From JBQTIQ01 sp052387955 (GTDB lineage Bacteria > Actinomycetota > Acidimicrobiia > Acidimicrobiales > JACDCH01): DNA of 42,645 nucleotides. The notes below the pieces were generated by a model. It worked only from the letters and a program-made list of their open reading frames with translations, ran no database searches and was not told the origin of the DNA. The position numbers were made by a program, and so were the translations under genes. The stretch covers positions 1 to 42,645 of the forward strand of contig JBQTIQ010000027.1 of NCBI GenBank assembly GCA_052387955.1, written 5' to 3'. Of the stretch, positions 18,601 through 26,836 are shown piece after piece. Position 1 is the stretch's first letter. Each line of letters begins with the position of its first letter.

Positions 18601-19680
18601 TTACGCCGAGGCGGAGATGGCGGGACTGACCCGCGAGATCCATAGGCCGGGTTGGCGGATCTCGGCGAGCGAAGGCAGCAGCTCGGCCCGCTCGAAGGCC
18701 CGGTTCAGCAGGGCTTGGCCGCCGGTGGCCTCGACAGCGTGCACGAAACGCTCGCCCTGCTCGTACTGGTTCATCTTGGCTTCGAGCCCGATGAGCTTCT
18801 GGATCATCCTCGCCGCCGGGCTCAGCTGGCGCCGGCGTTGGCGCAGCACCTGTGAGAACCGCGCCGCGCTCGGGACCCGGTCGGCGCCGGCGCGGTCCAT
18901 GGTCACGTCGCCGTGGCCCTCGAGCAGGCTCATCATCCCGCCGATCTCCTGGAGGACCCCCCGCTGCTGCTCGTTGGCGAACACGGCCACCAGGCCCCCG
19001 TCGTCGAGCGGCTTGGCGCCCTTGCGGGAGTCGTCGAAGAGCCGCCGCAGCGCCTCGATGACCCGCTTGGGGTCGGGGTCGACGGCATCCACACTGCGCT
19101 CGACCAGGGAAAGGAAGTGCGGCCGCAGCCAGGGGACACCGGTGAACTGTGCCCGGTGGGTGACCTCGTGCAAGGCGAGCCAGAGGCGGAACTCGCGAGG
19201 CGGGAACCCGTAGCGCTTCTCCAGGGCCAGGATATTGGGCCCCACGTAGTACACCAGGTCCTGGTTCTCGGTGTCCTCGTCCTCGACCACCAGCAGGTCG
19301 TACTGGCCCAGTACCCGGGTGCTCATCCACCCGAGCAGCAGGCCCACCTCGGCCCCGGTGGCCTTGCGGGTGATCGGCACCATCGGCCCACGGCCGAGCT
19401 TCTCGCCCAGCTTGTCGGTGAGGGGGCGCAGGAGGCGCTCGAAGGACGCCACGTTGGCCTTGACCCAGCCCTGCCGGTCGGTGACCCGGGCACGGGCGGG
19501 GCCGCTCAGGGAGCGCAACCCGGTGGCTTCCGCCACCAGCTCTTCGGCCTCGGCCGTCAGCTCGGCGAAATCCGGTGCCAGCGACTCGTAGTGATAGGAC
19601 TCTGCGAACGGCTCTCGGCCGGCGGAGCGAACGGCGATGCGTTCGGCCAGCGACCAGTCGATGGGACCGCTGGCGGGCAT
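18601..19680 (-). CDS. Zinc-dependent metalloprotease-like protein (DUF2342 / F420-associated family)
   Basis: A 359-residue protein with the zinc motif HEVTH (about residues 170-174, LWLALHEVTHRAQF) and downstream acidic residues in GGMMSLLEGHGDV that could supply the third ligand. The rest (WVKANVASFERLLRPL, GLLLGWMSTRVLGQYDLLV, YYVGPNILALEKRYGFPP) matches an actinobacterial family annotated as zinc-dependent metalloprotease or coenzyme F420 biosynthesis-associated protein, found next to tilS/hpt in mycobacteria. The substrate is unknown. It is followed eight bases later by the response regulator gene. Confidence 0.88.
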   Translation of the reverse strand: MPASGPIDWSLAERIAVRSAGREPFAESYHYESLAPDFAELTAEAEELVAEATGLRSLSGPARARVTDRQGWVKANVASFERLLRPLTDKLGEKLGRGPMVPITRKATGAEVGLLLGWMSTRVLGQYDLLVVEDEDTENQDLVYYVGPNILALEKRYGFPPREFRLWLALHEVTHRAQFTGVPWLRPHFLSLVERSVDAVDPDPKRVIEALRRLFDDSRKGAKPLDDGGLVAVFANEQQRGVLQEIGGMMSLLEGHGDVTMDRAGADRVPSAARFSQVLRQRRRQLSPAARMIQKLIGLEAKMNQYEQGERFVHAVEATGGQALLNRAFERAELLPSLAEIRQPGLWISRVSPAISASA

Positions 19681-19752
19681 CCGCCGAACTGTACAAGCGC
19701 CCGAGCCAAAACCCCGGTCGACCGCCCAGGGCTAGCGGTGTCGGGACACGAG

Positions 19753-19887
19753 CTACTTGTGCTTCGGGTACTTGGGCGCCTGCACCTTGATCACGTACAG
19801 GACGAGCACCAACAGGATCGTCCCGATCGCCCCGAAGAACATCAAGACGCCGAGCCAGTAGTGCCAGACGACGGCGGCGAATGCCAT
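19753..19887 (-). CDS. Small single-span membrane protein (44 aa)
   Basis: A short frame encodes MAFAAVVWHYWLGVLMFFGA, then a continuous hydrophobic stretch (IGTILLVLVLYVI) and a basic tail KVQAPKYPKHK. This is a single membrane helix with a positive, probably cytoplasmic, C-terminus. It lies 72 bases before the metalloprotease gene on the same strand and is easily missed because of its size. It resembles small membrane proteins often left unannotated in actinobacteria; function unknown. The start is ATG 19887. Confidence 0.65.
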   Translation of the reverse strand: MAFAAVVWHYWLGVLMFFGAIGTILLVLVLYVIKVQAPKYPKHK

Positions 19888-19955
19888 GCCCGGAGGCTAG
19901 CTCTCTTGGGGGCAACGACGGCCACGAGGACGAGGGAGGGCAAGCCCTCCCCCTG

Positions 19956-20213
19956 TCAGCTGTCGGTCTTCTCCATGCGCAACGCCTCGGCGACCCGGAG
20001 CCGCAAGGCGTCGGGAACACGCTCCTGGCACTTCCGGGCGATCACCACCCGCAGCTCGCCCTCGAAGTCGAACGCCTCGAAACAGGGCGGGCAATCGTCG
20101 AGGTGGTGCTGGATCGCGGCGCGCTTCTCGGGCGTCAGGGCACCGTCGAGGTACTGGTAGAGCTCGGCGAGTGCGTCTTCGCAGTGTCCCTCAGCCATGG
20201 TCCTGGGCCTCAT
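19956..20213 (-). CDS. rsrA: RsrA-type zinc anti-sigma factor
   Basis: An 85-residue (or 80, from the second ATG at 20198) redox-sensing anti-sigma factor. Cys/His ligands are in the right arrangement: GHCEDALAELYQYLDG, then HHLDDCPPCFEAF, giving the HxxxCxxC zinc site. The later VVIARKCQERVPDALRLRV matches the RsrA C-terminal region. ATG 20213 overlaps the sigma-factor stop by four bases (ATGA), the usual coupling for sigma/anti-sigma pairs. By family knowledge, thiol oxidation of the Cys pair releases zinc and frees the sigma factor. Confidence 0.88.
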   Translation of the reverse strand: MRPRTMAEGHCEDALAELYQYLDGALTPEKRAAIQHHLDDCPPCFEAFDFEGELRVVIARKCQERVPDALRLRVAEALRMEKTDS

Positions 20214-20791
20214 CTCGATACATCCGGACTGGCTGCAACCAGTCCTCGTTCGACCGCGAATTCGAACAACCGCTTCTGTAGCCCTCTTCTTCCCCGGTGC
20301 AGTCGGCTCATCACGGTACCGATGGGGACCTCGAGAATGTCGGCGATCTCCTTATAGGAGAATCCTTCGACGTCGGCGAGCAGCACGGCGAGCCGGAACT
20401 GCTCGGGCAGCGACTCCAAGGCGGCCTTGACCTCGTCGTCGGTGTAGATGTCGAGCAGCTCGTCCTCGGCGCTGCGCCCGGCCGCCGCAGCTTCCAGGCC
20501 TCCGAGGCGCCGGTAGAGGTAGAGGTCTTCGACGTCATCGAGGTCGGACTCGTCGGGGCGACGCTTCTTGGCCCGGTAGATGTTGATGAACGTGTTGGTC
20601 AGGATCCGGTACAGCCAAGCCTTGAGGTTGGTGCCCTCCTGGAAGGTGTGGAAGGACCGGAAGGCCTTGAGGTAGGTCTCCTGCACCAGGTCCTCGGCGT
20701 CAGCCGGGTTGCGCGTCATCCGCAGCGCCGCCGCGTACAGCGAGTCCATCAAGGGCATCGCCTGGGTCTCGAAGCCCGCCTGGTCAGCCAT
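20210..20791 (-). CDS. sigR: RNA polymerase ECF sigma factor, SigR/SigH type
   Basis: Directs transcription of thiol/oxidative-stress genes by family analogy. Sigma region 2 spans about residues 10-90 (MDSLYAAALRMTRNPADAED, LVQETYLKAFRSFHTFQEGT, NLKAWLYRILTNTFINIYR) and region 4 about 125-180 (LESLPEQFRLAVLLADVEGF, SYKEIADILEVPIGTVMSRL, HRGRRGLQKRL). The N-terminal part is nearly identical in pattern to SigR/SigH. The start is set at ATG 20791 (MADQAGFETQAMP); a GTG four codons upstream is an alternative. It is followed by its anti-sigma gene with a four-base overlap. Confidence 0.92.
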   Translation of the reverse strand: MADQAGFETQAMPLMDSLYAAALRMTRNPADAEDLVQETYLKAFRSFHTFQEGTNLKAWLYRILTNTFINIYRAKKRRPDESDLDDVEDLYLYRRLGGLEAAAAGRSAEDELLDIYTDDEVKAALESLPEQFRLAVLLADVEGFSYKEIADILEVPIGTVMSRLHRGRRGLQKRLFEFAVERGLVAASPDVSR

Positions 20792-20919
20792 CAGCTCCAC
20801 ACCGGGCCGAGCGAGGTACGGATGCCGCGGGCGGCGCATGAGATAGGGACGCCACGCATCATCCCGGCACGCTACCGGGTGCGGCGGGCGTCGGCGGCCG
20901 CACCGAGGGCGTCACAATA

Positions 20920-20947
20920 GGCCCGGCCCGACGACCTTCACCGGGCC
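20920..20947 (-). terminator. Possible terminator hairpin after the kinase gene
   Basis: A 7-bp perfect inverted repeat (GGCCCGG / CCGGGCC) with a 14-base loop begins at the kinase stop codon and is followed on the minus strand by TATTGTG. The U-tract is weak, so intrinsic termination is only a possibility. Confidence 0.3.
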
Positions 20948-21789
20948 CCCGGTCCCGCAGCAGGCGATCGCCGCCGGCGCCGGGCCTTCGCCGCCGGCGG
21001 CGGGCCGGGCGGGCGAGGGCCGAAACGCCGGGTGATGACGACCGGCCCGGACAGGACGGCGGGGACGACCGGAAGCGGGGGCGGCGGTGACGACGGTGCC
21101 GGGCCCGTAGGCGCCGACCAGGCCGCAGCGGTGGCCCCTCGCAGCGCCTCGGCGAATGCCGCCGCGCCCGAGCAGCGGGCCGACTCCTGGGCCGCCATTG
21201 CCCCGGCCAGGACCCCATCCAGCGCGCCAGCCGTGCCCCCGCCGAGCATCCACCGGCACACCGCGCCCAGCGACCAGATGTCGGCGCCGGTGCCGGCCGA
21301 CTGCCCGGCCCCGACCTCGGGGGCGGTGAAGCCGGCGGCGCCCCAGCCGCCGGCGAATGCGGGCTCGAAATCGGCGAGCAGGGGCCGGCCCCGGGACAGC
21401 AGGACGTTGCCGGGGTGGATGTCACCGTGCACCAAGCCGGCGCCGTGCACGGCCGCCAGGGCGTCGGCCAGAGCGGCGCCGACCACGGCGACCTCGGTCG
21501 CCGCCACCGGCCCGGTGACGGCGACGTGACCGGCCAGCGAGCCGTCGGCCAACTCCAGCACGAGGGCACCGCCTCGGGACTGCTCCACCACGTCGAGCAG
21601 GCGCACGACGTTCGGGTGCCGGGATCGGGCCAGGGCGGCGGCTTCGGCGTGCAGGGCCAACCGATCGCTCACCATCTTCAGCGCGACCGCCGGCCCGGCG
21701 CCGCCGCGGGCGGGTACGGCGCGCCACACTCGGCTTGCGGGGCCACCGAGCGGGTGTTGGCGGACCAGCGCGGCGGGCGACAGGACCAT
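20938..21789 (-). CDS. Hanks-type Ser/Thr protein kinase, soluble form
   Basis: Kinase lobes with the ATP-binding Lys in VALKMV, catalytic loop HGDIHPGNVLL (Asp and Asn present), metal-binding Asp in LADFEPA (DFE in place of DFG) and the P+1 region GFTAPEVGAG, ADIWSLGAVCRWML. It is 283 residues with a Pro/Arg-rich C-terminal tail and no transmembrane helix, so it is shorter than PknB-type receptors. The glycine-rich loop is not obvious. ATG 21789 shares a base with the stop of the preceding WXG-like gene (TGATG), so it is part of the type VII-like operon. It may phosphorylate a Thr recognised by the FHA domain of the neighbouring ATPase; that is inference. Confidence 0.85.
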   Translation of the reverse strand: MVLSPAALVRQHPLGGPASRVWRAVPARGGAGPAVALKMVSDRLALHAEAAALARSRHPNVVRLLDVVEQSRGGALVLELADGSLAGHVAVTGPVAATEVAVVGAALADALAAVHGAGLVHGDIHPGNVLLSRGRPLLADFEPAFAGGWGAAGFTAPEVGAGQSAGTGADIWSLGAVCRWMLGGGTAGALDGVLAGAMAAQESARCSGAAAFAEALRGATAAAWSAPTGPAPSSPPPPLPVVPAVLSGPVVITRRFGPRPPGPPPAAKARRRRRSPAAGPGAR

Positions 21790-22121
21790 CAGCCGGCGCC
21801 CGGAGACAGGGCTGGTCGGCCTTGGCCCGTGACCTCCTCGGCCATGATGCGCTGGCTGGCCTGGCGGAGCGACCAACGCAAAGCGCTGACGAACGCCTCC
21901 AGCTCGGCGTTGTCGGCCACGAACCGGGCCTGGTGCGGCCCCCGCCACCCGTGGAGGGCGGCCACCACCAGCAGGCGACGCTCGTCCATCACCCGGCCCA
22001 GTTCCTGTTCGACTCCCCAGCACACCACCGCGGCCTGCCACGACGCCATCGTCGCCCTCTGCAGCGGCCCGTTGACGGCAACCGGCAGTCCCCACGGCAA
22101 GGGCGCAGAGGTCATGGCCAC
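21789..22121 (-). CDS. WXG-like small partner protein
   Basis: A 110-residue, mostly helical protein. It contains ALHGWRGPHQARFVADNAEL, a Trp-x-Gly at about the middle followed by an amphipathic helix and then VSALRWSLRQASQRIM, the pattern of WXG100 hairpins, although it is longer at the N-terminus. It begins only a few bases after the WXG100 gene (stop at 22123) and its own stop overlaps the kinase start. Two adjacent WXG-like genes are the usual arrangement for a secreted heterodimer. I do not recognise a specific family, so function is by context. Confidence 0.65.
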   Translation of the reverse strand: MAMTSAPLPWGLPVAVNGPLQRATMASWQAAVVCWGVEQELGRVMDERRLLVVAALHGWRGPHQARFVADNAELEAFVSALRWSLRQASQRIMAEEVTGQGRPALSPGAG

Positions 22122-22122
22122 A

Positions 22123-22401
22123 TCAGATCCCGCCGGCGGCGAGGATCTGGGTGGTGATGGTGTCGATGTTGGCAGCCAGCTGCGTGAGTTGATCGTGCAC
22201 CGTGTGGAGGCCCTTCTGGAGCTCGGGCCATTGGGCCTGGAACTGGCGGGCCAGGGGGCCGTCCCAGATGTCGGGTCGGGACAACTCGGTGCAGTCGACC
22301 GACACCTGGTTCAAGGTGTCGAGGAAGCCGCCATCGATGGTGGCCTTCAAGTGGAGGACATGGGTCTTGGCCGATTCGCTGGCCAGCACTCGCATGGACA
22401 T
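22123..22401 (-). CDS. WXG100 (ESAT-6-like) protein
   Basis: 92 residues with a central Trp-x-Gly turn (RPDIWDGPLARQF) between two amphipathic helices, FLDTLNQVSVDCTELSRPD and FQAQWPELQKGLHTVHDQL / TQLAANIDTITTQIL. This is the ESAT-6/CFP-10 size and layout. A clear ribosome site (GGAGG, about eight bases before ATG 22401) and a promoter overlapping the end of the ATPase gene lie upstream. It is the presumed substrate or structural effector of the adjacent FtsK-type ATPase. A C-terminal YxxxD/E export signal is not evident. Confidence 0.85.
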   Translation of the reverse strand: MSMRVLASESAKTHVLHLKATIDGGFLDTLNQVSVDCTELSRPDIWDGPLARQFQAQWPELQKGLHTVHDQLTQLAANIDTITTQILAAGGI

Positions 22402-22407
22402 GGCAGG

Positions 22408-22465
22408 ACCTCCGTTGTAGGGTTCTTTCTACCTATTCATACAATTTCAGTCTCTTTCCTGTCAA
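22408..22465 (-). promoter_or_regulatory. Strong sigma-70-type promoter and ribosome site of the WXG100 operon
   Basis: On the minus strand TTGACA (22465-22460) is separated by 18 bases from TATGAA (22441-22436); a GGAGGT ribosome site (22413-22408) precedes ATG 22401. The stretch is conspicuously AT-rich against its surroundings. The TGA inside the -35 box is the stop codon of the ATPase gene. The small proteins can therefore be transcribed at a higher level than the ATPase upstream. Confidence 0.75.
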
Positions 22466-25400
22466 GGCTCGGACGCCACCTGCACCACTTCGGCGTCGCC
22501 ATCGACCACCAGCCATCCGCGGCCCGGGGTCAACGGCACCGGCGCTCGCCGGGGCAGGGCGTGACCGACCAGCTCGCCGTCGAAGTCGGCGTCGGGCTGC
22601 AACAACATCCCGAGCCGGTGGCGGCGAAGGCCCCGGCACCAGTGCTGGTAGGCCGTGCGCAGCACCTCGGACCGTCCCGCGACGACGAGCGCCACCGTCG
22701 CCGGCAAGGTCGCGACGAGGCCGGCCAGGGCTCCCCCGGGATCGTCGACGGTCTCCGCGTCGTCCACCACCAGCAGCGCCGGACCGGGATGGGACCGCAC
22801 CGCTTCGACCGCGGCCGCGGCGCCGGCCGGGCCCCATCGGTCGAGCTCGACCGACAACGGCGAGCGTTCGCCGGCCACGACCGCGACCAGGCCTCCCTTG
22901 CCGTCGGGGCAGGCCGCCCGAAACGAGGCGATCACCGCGGCCAGGGCGGTCGAGCGCCCGGACCGGGCCGGGCCGGCGATGAGCGCTCCTTCGCCGGCAT
23001 GGACCACGAGGCCCCGAGGGGCCAGGTCGCGCTCGCCGATACCGATGGGCAGCGACCAGGGACGCTCGCCGACCTGGGCGTTGACGGCGATGTCCTGGCG
23101 GCGCACGGCGGCGGGGAGTGAACCGATGGGCGGGGGCGCGACGCTCACCGGCGGCGCCGACGCCGCTACCCGTTGGGCGCCGCCGGCAATACCGCCGTCG
23201 GGCCAGCCGACCTGCACCATCAGACCTGACGGGGCCTCGATCCCCCGCCCGGCGCCGGCCCGGCCCGGGCGTCGGCGCCCGAGGCCGAAGGCGGCGTAGT
23301 CGGTCGGGTCGGCGAGCCGCAGGACGAGGCGCTGTTGGACCAGCGCGGTGAGCGCCGCCGGCACCGCTCCGGGCCGGTCGGCGGCCACCGCAACGTGGAT
23401 GCCGACGTCGGGGCCGCCGGCGAACACCTGGGCGAAGGCATCGACGACTGCCAGCCCGGGGAGGTCGGAGAACTGGGCCGCGAACCCGGCGTAGCCGTCG
23501 AGCAGCACGACGATCGAAGGACGGTCGCCGGCGTCGTCGGGACCGAGACGCCGACGGCGGGACATCTCCGCCTGGAGGAAGCGCACCAGGCGGACCTGGC
23601 GTTCGCGTTGGCCCGACTCGATCACGGCACCGACATGAGGGAGGTGCGCCAGGGGGGCCAGTTCACCGGCACCGAAGCTCACGACGTAGAGGTGGAGGCG
23701 GTCGGGGAGATGGCGCCGGGCCAGAGCCAAGCCGGCGGCGGCCAGCGCCGTCGACGCGCCGCTCCCGGGGATGCCGACGACGAGCAGGTTCCCGGCCCCG
23801 AGACGCCAGCCGCCGAGCAAGCGCCGCTGGTGGTCGGGGTCATCGGCCAGAGTGAAGGCGGCGAGGCCGTCGTCGTCGTGGGCGGCGCCGGCGTCGATGA
23901 TCGAGTCGAGGTCGACGGCCGCCGGCAACGGGTCGGTCCACGGCCGCCGGGGCGGAGGCGCCCCCGAAAGCGCGAACGCTGCCCTGCAGCCCGAGACGAG
24001 CGTGGCCAGGTCATGGTCGGCGCCTTCGTCTTCCCCCTGGCTGTCGACGCGCTCGATGTCGCCGGCGGTGACGTCGAGCTCCGCCGGCCCTTCGTCCCCG
24101 GCCACCGTCGCCGGGCTGAGGCCGAACGGGGTGACCCGCACGGCCGGCCCGGACGCCGGCGCCGGCCCGGTGGCGAGGGCGGCCTGCACCTCGACCATCT
24201 CTCCGGCGCCGAGACGGACCAGGGCTCGGCCCGGGCGCCGGCGGGGCAGGTCGGCGGCGGCGGCCACGCCGAGCACGTCGGTCGAATCGGCCGGGTGCTG
24301 TACCCGCAAACAGACCCGCAGGTTGGTGTTGGTGCGGATGCTCTCGCTCACCGCGCCCGCCGGCCGTTGGGTTGCCAGCACCAGATGAAGGCCGAGGCTG
24401 CGGCCCCGCTGGGCGATGCTCACCAGAGAGTCGACGAAGCCCGGCACGTCGGCACGCAAGGTCGCGAACTCGTCGACCACCACCACCAACCGGGGCATCG
24501 GCGCGTCGCCGGGGCTAGCCTGGCGGCGAAGTTCGGAGGCGTCTCGGACGCCGGCCTCGCGCAGGCGCCGCTCGCGATGGCGCACCTCGGCCTCCAGGCA
24601 CCGCAGGGCACGGTCGGCCAGGTCCTCGTCGAGGTCGGTCACGAGCCCGACCGTGTGGGGAAGTCGCCCACAGGCGTCGAACGCGCTACCGCCTTTGAAG
24701 TCGACGAGGACGAAGGTGAGCTGGCCGGGCGACATCTCCGTGGCCAGCCCGGCGACGAGCGTGCGTAGCAGCTCGCTCTTGCCCGACCCGGTCGTTCCCG
24801 CCACCAGCGCGTGGGGACCGTCACCGCTGAGGTCGAGCACGAAGGGCCTCCCGACGGCCGCGCCCACCGGCGCCCGCAGCGGCGGGTCGGCCCCGGCGGA
24901 AGCCCAGCGGCGGCCAACGGCGGCGGCCAGATCGGGTTCGCCTTCGAGACCGAGGAGGTCGACCAGGCGGACCATCGACGGCAGGCCGGAGCCGGGGCCG
25001 GCCCGCTCGGGATCGCGCCAGCGCGCCAGCGCCCGGGCCAGGGTACGGGCTCGGCACTGTCCGTACCCGGCGACCAGCACCCGGGCCAGGCCCTCTGGGT
25101 TGGTGCGGCCCCGTACCGACGCCTCACCGTCGCGACCATGCAGCTCGACCACGTCGGTACACGACGACGGCAGCCGGTCACCGTCGGCAGCCAGGACGAT
25201 CCCGGCGATCCCGGGCCGCCGCAGGGCCTCGAGCACGAGCCGGTCGTCGTGGAGACGATCGTCGTCGATCACCAGCAGGGCGGCGGCGGCGGCGGGACCG
25301 GGCGCGGCGGCGGGCGCGGCCAGGAGCGCTTCGGCCGCGCCGGCGCACCGGTCCTGGCCCACGACGACCCGGGGGATGCCGGCGTCGTCGGTGGCATGGG

Positions 25401-26757
25401 GGAGCCACTTGACGAAGTCCCAGGCGGCGGACCGGCCTTCCTCGCACAGGACGGTCAGCTCGACGTCGGCCGGCCCGTGATGCACCGCTACCTGGCCCAC
25501 CAGCGAGCGGGCCAGCGCCAGCGCTGGCGATCGCTCGCCGGCGATGCCGCACACGCCGCCGGCACCGAGATCGACCGCCACCGGGACCGAGGTGAGGCGG
25601 CCCCGACGGCGTACGACGGCGTCGACCGGTCCCGGTCGCGGCCCGGCGGGCTCCTCCAGGGGCGGCGCCGCCGGATCGTCACCGGTGCCGACCCGCAGCC
25701 GCAGGAAGTCGGCATGGCCCGGCCGGCGTTCCCACATCCGGACGCTGGGCAGGGTGGCCCGCCGCAGCACCTCAGCCGCGTCGGGCCAGGCGAAGGACCG
25801 CCGGCGGCGTTCGTCGTCGGCCGCTGCCTCCAGGCAGTCGCCGAAGGATGCCAGCTCGGCGGCGAATCGGGCGCCGTCCCGGCGGGTGGCCGTACGTCCC
25901 CGGCGCCGCTGCTCCAGAGCACCACCGACGGCTGACACCGGCGCCAGCAACGCGAAGAGGGCGAAGAGGACGTTGCCCATCACCCACACCATCAACGCCG
26001 CCATGGCCAGGGGGACCACCACGCCGACGACGCTGAACGGGAGCCGGGGAGGCCGAGGCGACGGCGCCGTCGGCACTGGCAGCGGACGAGGGCCGGCGAT
26101 CGGGGCCGGCGGCGGCGGCCGACGGAAGGGGCGGGTACCGGCACGGTCGTCGGGCGTGAGCGCGGCCGGCGCGGGACTCGGGAGTGCCGGGCTCGGGCGG
26201 TCGTCGGTCCGCTGCGGCCGCACCGTGACCTCGACCGCCCCCAGGCGCAGCACCGCCCCGGGGCCGACCGCCACCCCCGGCCCGACCGGGTGACCGTCGA
26301 GCCTGGTCCCGTTGCGGGAGCCGAGGTCGGCGACCGCCAGCGCTCCCGACGGGCTCACCATGACCACGGCGTGGCGCCGGGACAACGTCGGTTCGTCCAC
26401 CGTCACGTCGCTCGAAGGCGCCCGGCCCACCACCCAGCACCCGGGACCGATCCGATGGGAGGCCCCGGCCGCCAGCCCGCCGACAACGTCGACCCGCCAT
26501 CCGGCCGAGACCTGTGCTGGCGGTGCCTTGCCGGCGGCAGCTACGACCTCGACCGACGAGCCATCGAGGATGCCGGCATCGGGGGCCGGCGTCGCCGGCG
26601 CCACCCATCGACCGTCGACGAGGAGGCCAAGGTCCCGTCCCGGCTCTGCCCCGGCCAACGCCCGGGCCAGCTCGGCGACGGTGGCGGCGCGGCCCACGAC
26701 CTCGAGGACGACGTCGTGCTCGTCACCGCCGGCGGTTCGGTGCACGACCCGGCTCAC
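22462..26757 (-). CDS. FHA-domain FtsK/SpoIIIE-type ATPase (EccC/EssC-like, type VII secretion)
   Basis: Motor of a type VII-like secretion system. From GTG 26757 (1431 residues): a ubiquitin-like N-terminal domain (about 1-70, ending with DGSSVEVVAA), an FHA domain (about 90-165: WVVGRAPSSDVTV, LSRRHAVV, DLGSRNGTRLDG), a Pro-rich linker, and two membrane helices (about 245-280, VVGVVVPLAMAALMVWVMG). Three FtsK-type ATPase modules follow: the first with intact Walker A GTTGSGKSE (about 650) and VVVVDEFATL; the second and third with degenerate P-loops (GIPGSGAST, about 990; GPARSGRST, about 1255). This is the EccC/EssC architecture. GTG 26757 is preferred over ATG 26805 because AAGAGG lies seven bases before it and the AT-rich promoter region lies upstream. 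Confidence 0.9.
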   Translation of the reverse strand: MSRVVHRTAGGDEHDVVLEVVGRAATVAELARALAGAEPGRDLGLLVDGRWVAPATPAPDAGILDGSSVEVVAAAGKAPPAQVSAGWRVDVVGGLAAGASHRIGPGCWVVGRAPSSDVTVDEPTLSRRHAVVMVSPSGALAVADLGSRNGTRLDGHPVGPGVAVGPGAVLRLGAVEVTVRPQRTDDRPSPALPSPAPAALTPDDRAGTRPFRRPPPPAPIAGPRPLPVPTAPSPRPPRLPFSVVGVVVPLAMAALMVWVMGNVLFALFALLAPVSAVGGALEQRRRGRTATRRDGARFAAELASFGDCLEAAADDERRRRSFAWPDAAEVLRRATLPSVRMWERRPGHADFLRLRVGTGDDPAAPPLEEPAGPRPGPVDAVVRRRGRLTSVPVAVDLGAGGVCGIAGERSPALALARSLVGQVAVHHGPADVELTVLCEEGRSAAWDFVKWLPHATDDAGIPRVVVGQDRCAGAAEALLAAPAAAPGPAAAAALLVIDDDRLHDDRLVLEALRRPGIAGIVLAADGDRLPSSCTDVVELHGRDGEASVRGRTNPEGLARVLVAGYGQCRARTLARALARWRDPERAGPGSGLPSMVRLVDLLGLEGEPDLAAAVGRRWASAGADPPLRAPVGAAVGRPFVLDLSGDGPHALVAGTTGSGKSELLRTLVAGLATEMSPGQLTFVLVDFKGGSAFDACGRLPHTVGLVTDLDEDLADRALRCLEAEVRHRERRLREAGVRDASELRRQASPGDAPMPRLVVVVDEFATLRADVPGFVDSLVSIAQRGRSLGLHLVLATQRPAGAVSESIRTNTNLRVCLRVQHPADSTDVLGVAAAADLPRRRPGRALVRLGAGEMVEVQAALATGPAPASGPAVRVTPFGLSPATVAGDEGPAELDVTAGDIERVDSQGEDEGADHDLATLVSGCRAAFALSGAPPPRRPWTDPLPAAVDLDSIIDAGAAHDDDGLAAFTLADDPDHQRRLLGGWRLGAGNLLVVGIPGSGASTALAAAGLALARRHLPDRLHLYVVSFGAGELAPLAHLPHVGAVIESGQRERQVRLVRFLQAEMSRRRRLGPDDAGDRPSIVVLLDGYAGFAAQFSDLPGLAVVDAFAQVFAGGPDVGIHVAVAADRPGAVPAALTALVQQRLVLRLADPTDYAAFGLGRRRPGRAGAGRGIEAPSGLMVQVGWPDGGIAGGAQRVAASAPPVSVAPPPIGSLPAAVRRQDIAVNAQVGERPWSLPIGIGERDLAPRGLVVHAGEGALIAGPARSGRSTALAAVIASFRAACPDGKGGLVAVVAGERSPLSVELDRWGPAGAAAAVEAVRSHPGPALLVVDDAETVDDPGGALAGLVATLPATVALVVAGRSEVLRTAYQHWCRGLRRHRLGMLLQPDADFDGELVGHALPRRAPVPLTPGRGWLVVDGDAEVVQVASEP

Positions 26758-26836
26758 CGCCGGCCTCTTGTCATCAGCATGTGGCAATGATAGAGCATGA
26801 AACATGCTGAAAACTATGGAGACCGGCTTACAGACT
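26758..26836. promoter_or_regulatory. Divergent promoter region with an operator-like palindrome
   Basis: About 80 bases clearly richer in AT than the flanks. It contains the perfect inverted repeat AGCATG-AAA-CATGCT (26794-26808). A minus-strand -10-like TATCAT (26792-26787) abuts the palindrome, so a protein bound there would cover the promoter of the ATPase gene. AAGAGG near 26765 then serves GTG 26757. On the plus strand TTGTCA at 26768 is a weak -35 candidate for the hydrolase gene. Confidence 0.55.

Noticed and set aside
18593..20020. Upstream extension of the response-regulator frame
   Set aside because: The extension is out-of-frame translation of the metalloprotease gene. The receiver domain starts cleanly at MARILVVDD.
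20792..20919. SigR-type autoregulated promoter (GGGAT...GTT) before sigR
   Set aside because: A GGGAT is present, but no GTT is found at the expected distance, so no promoter is claimed.
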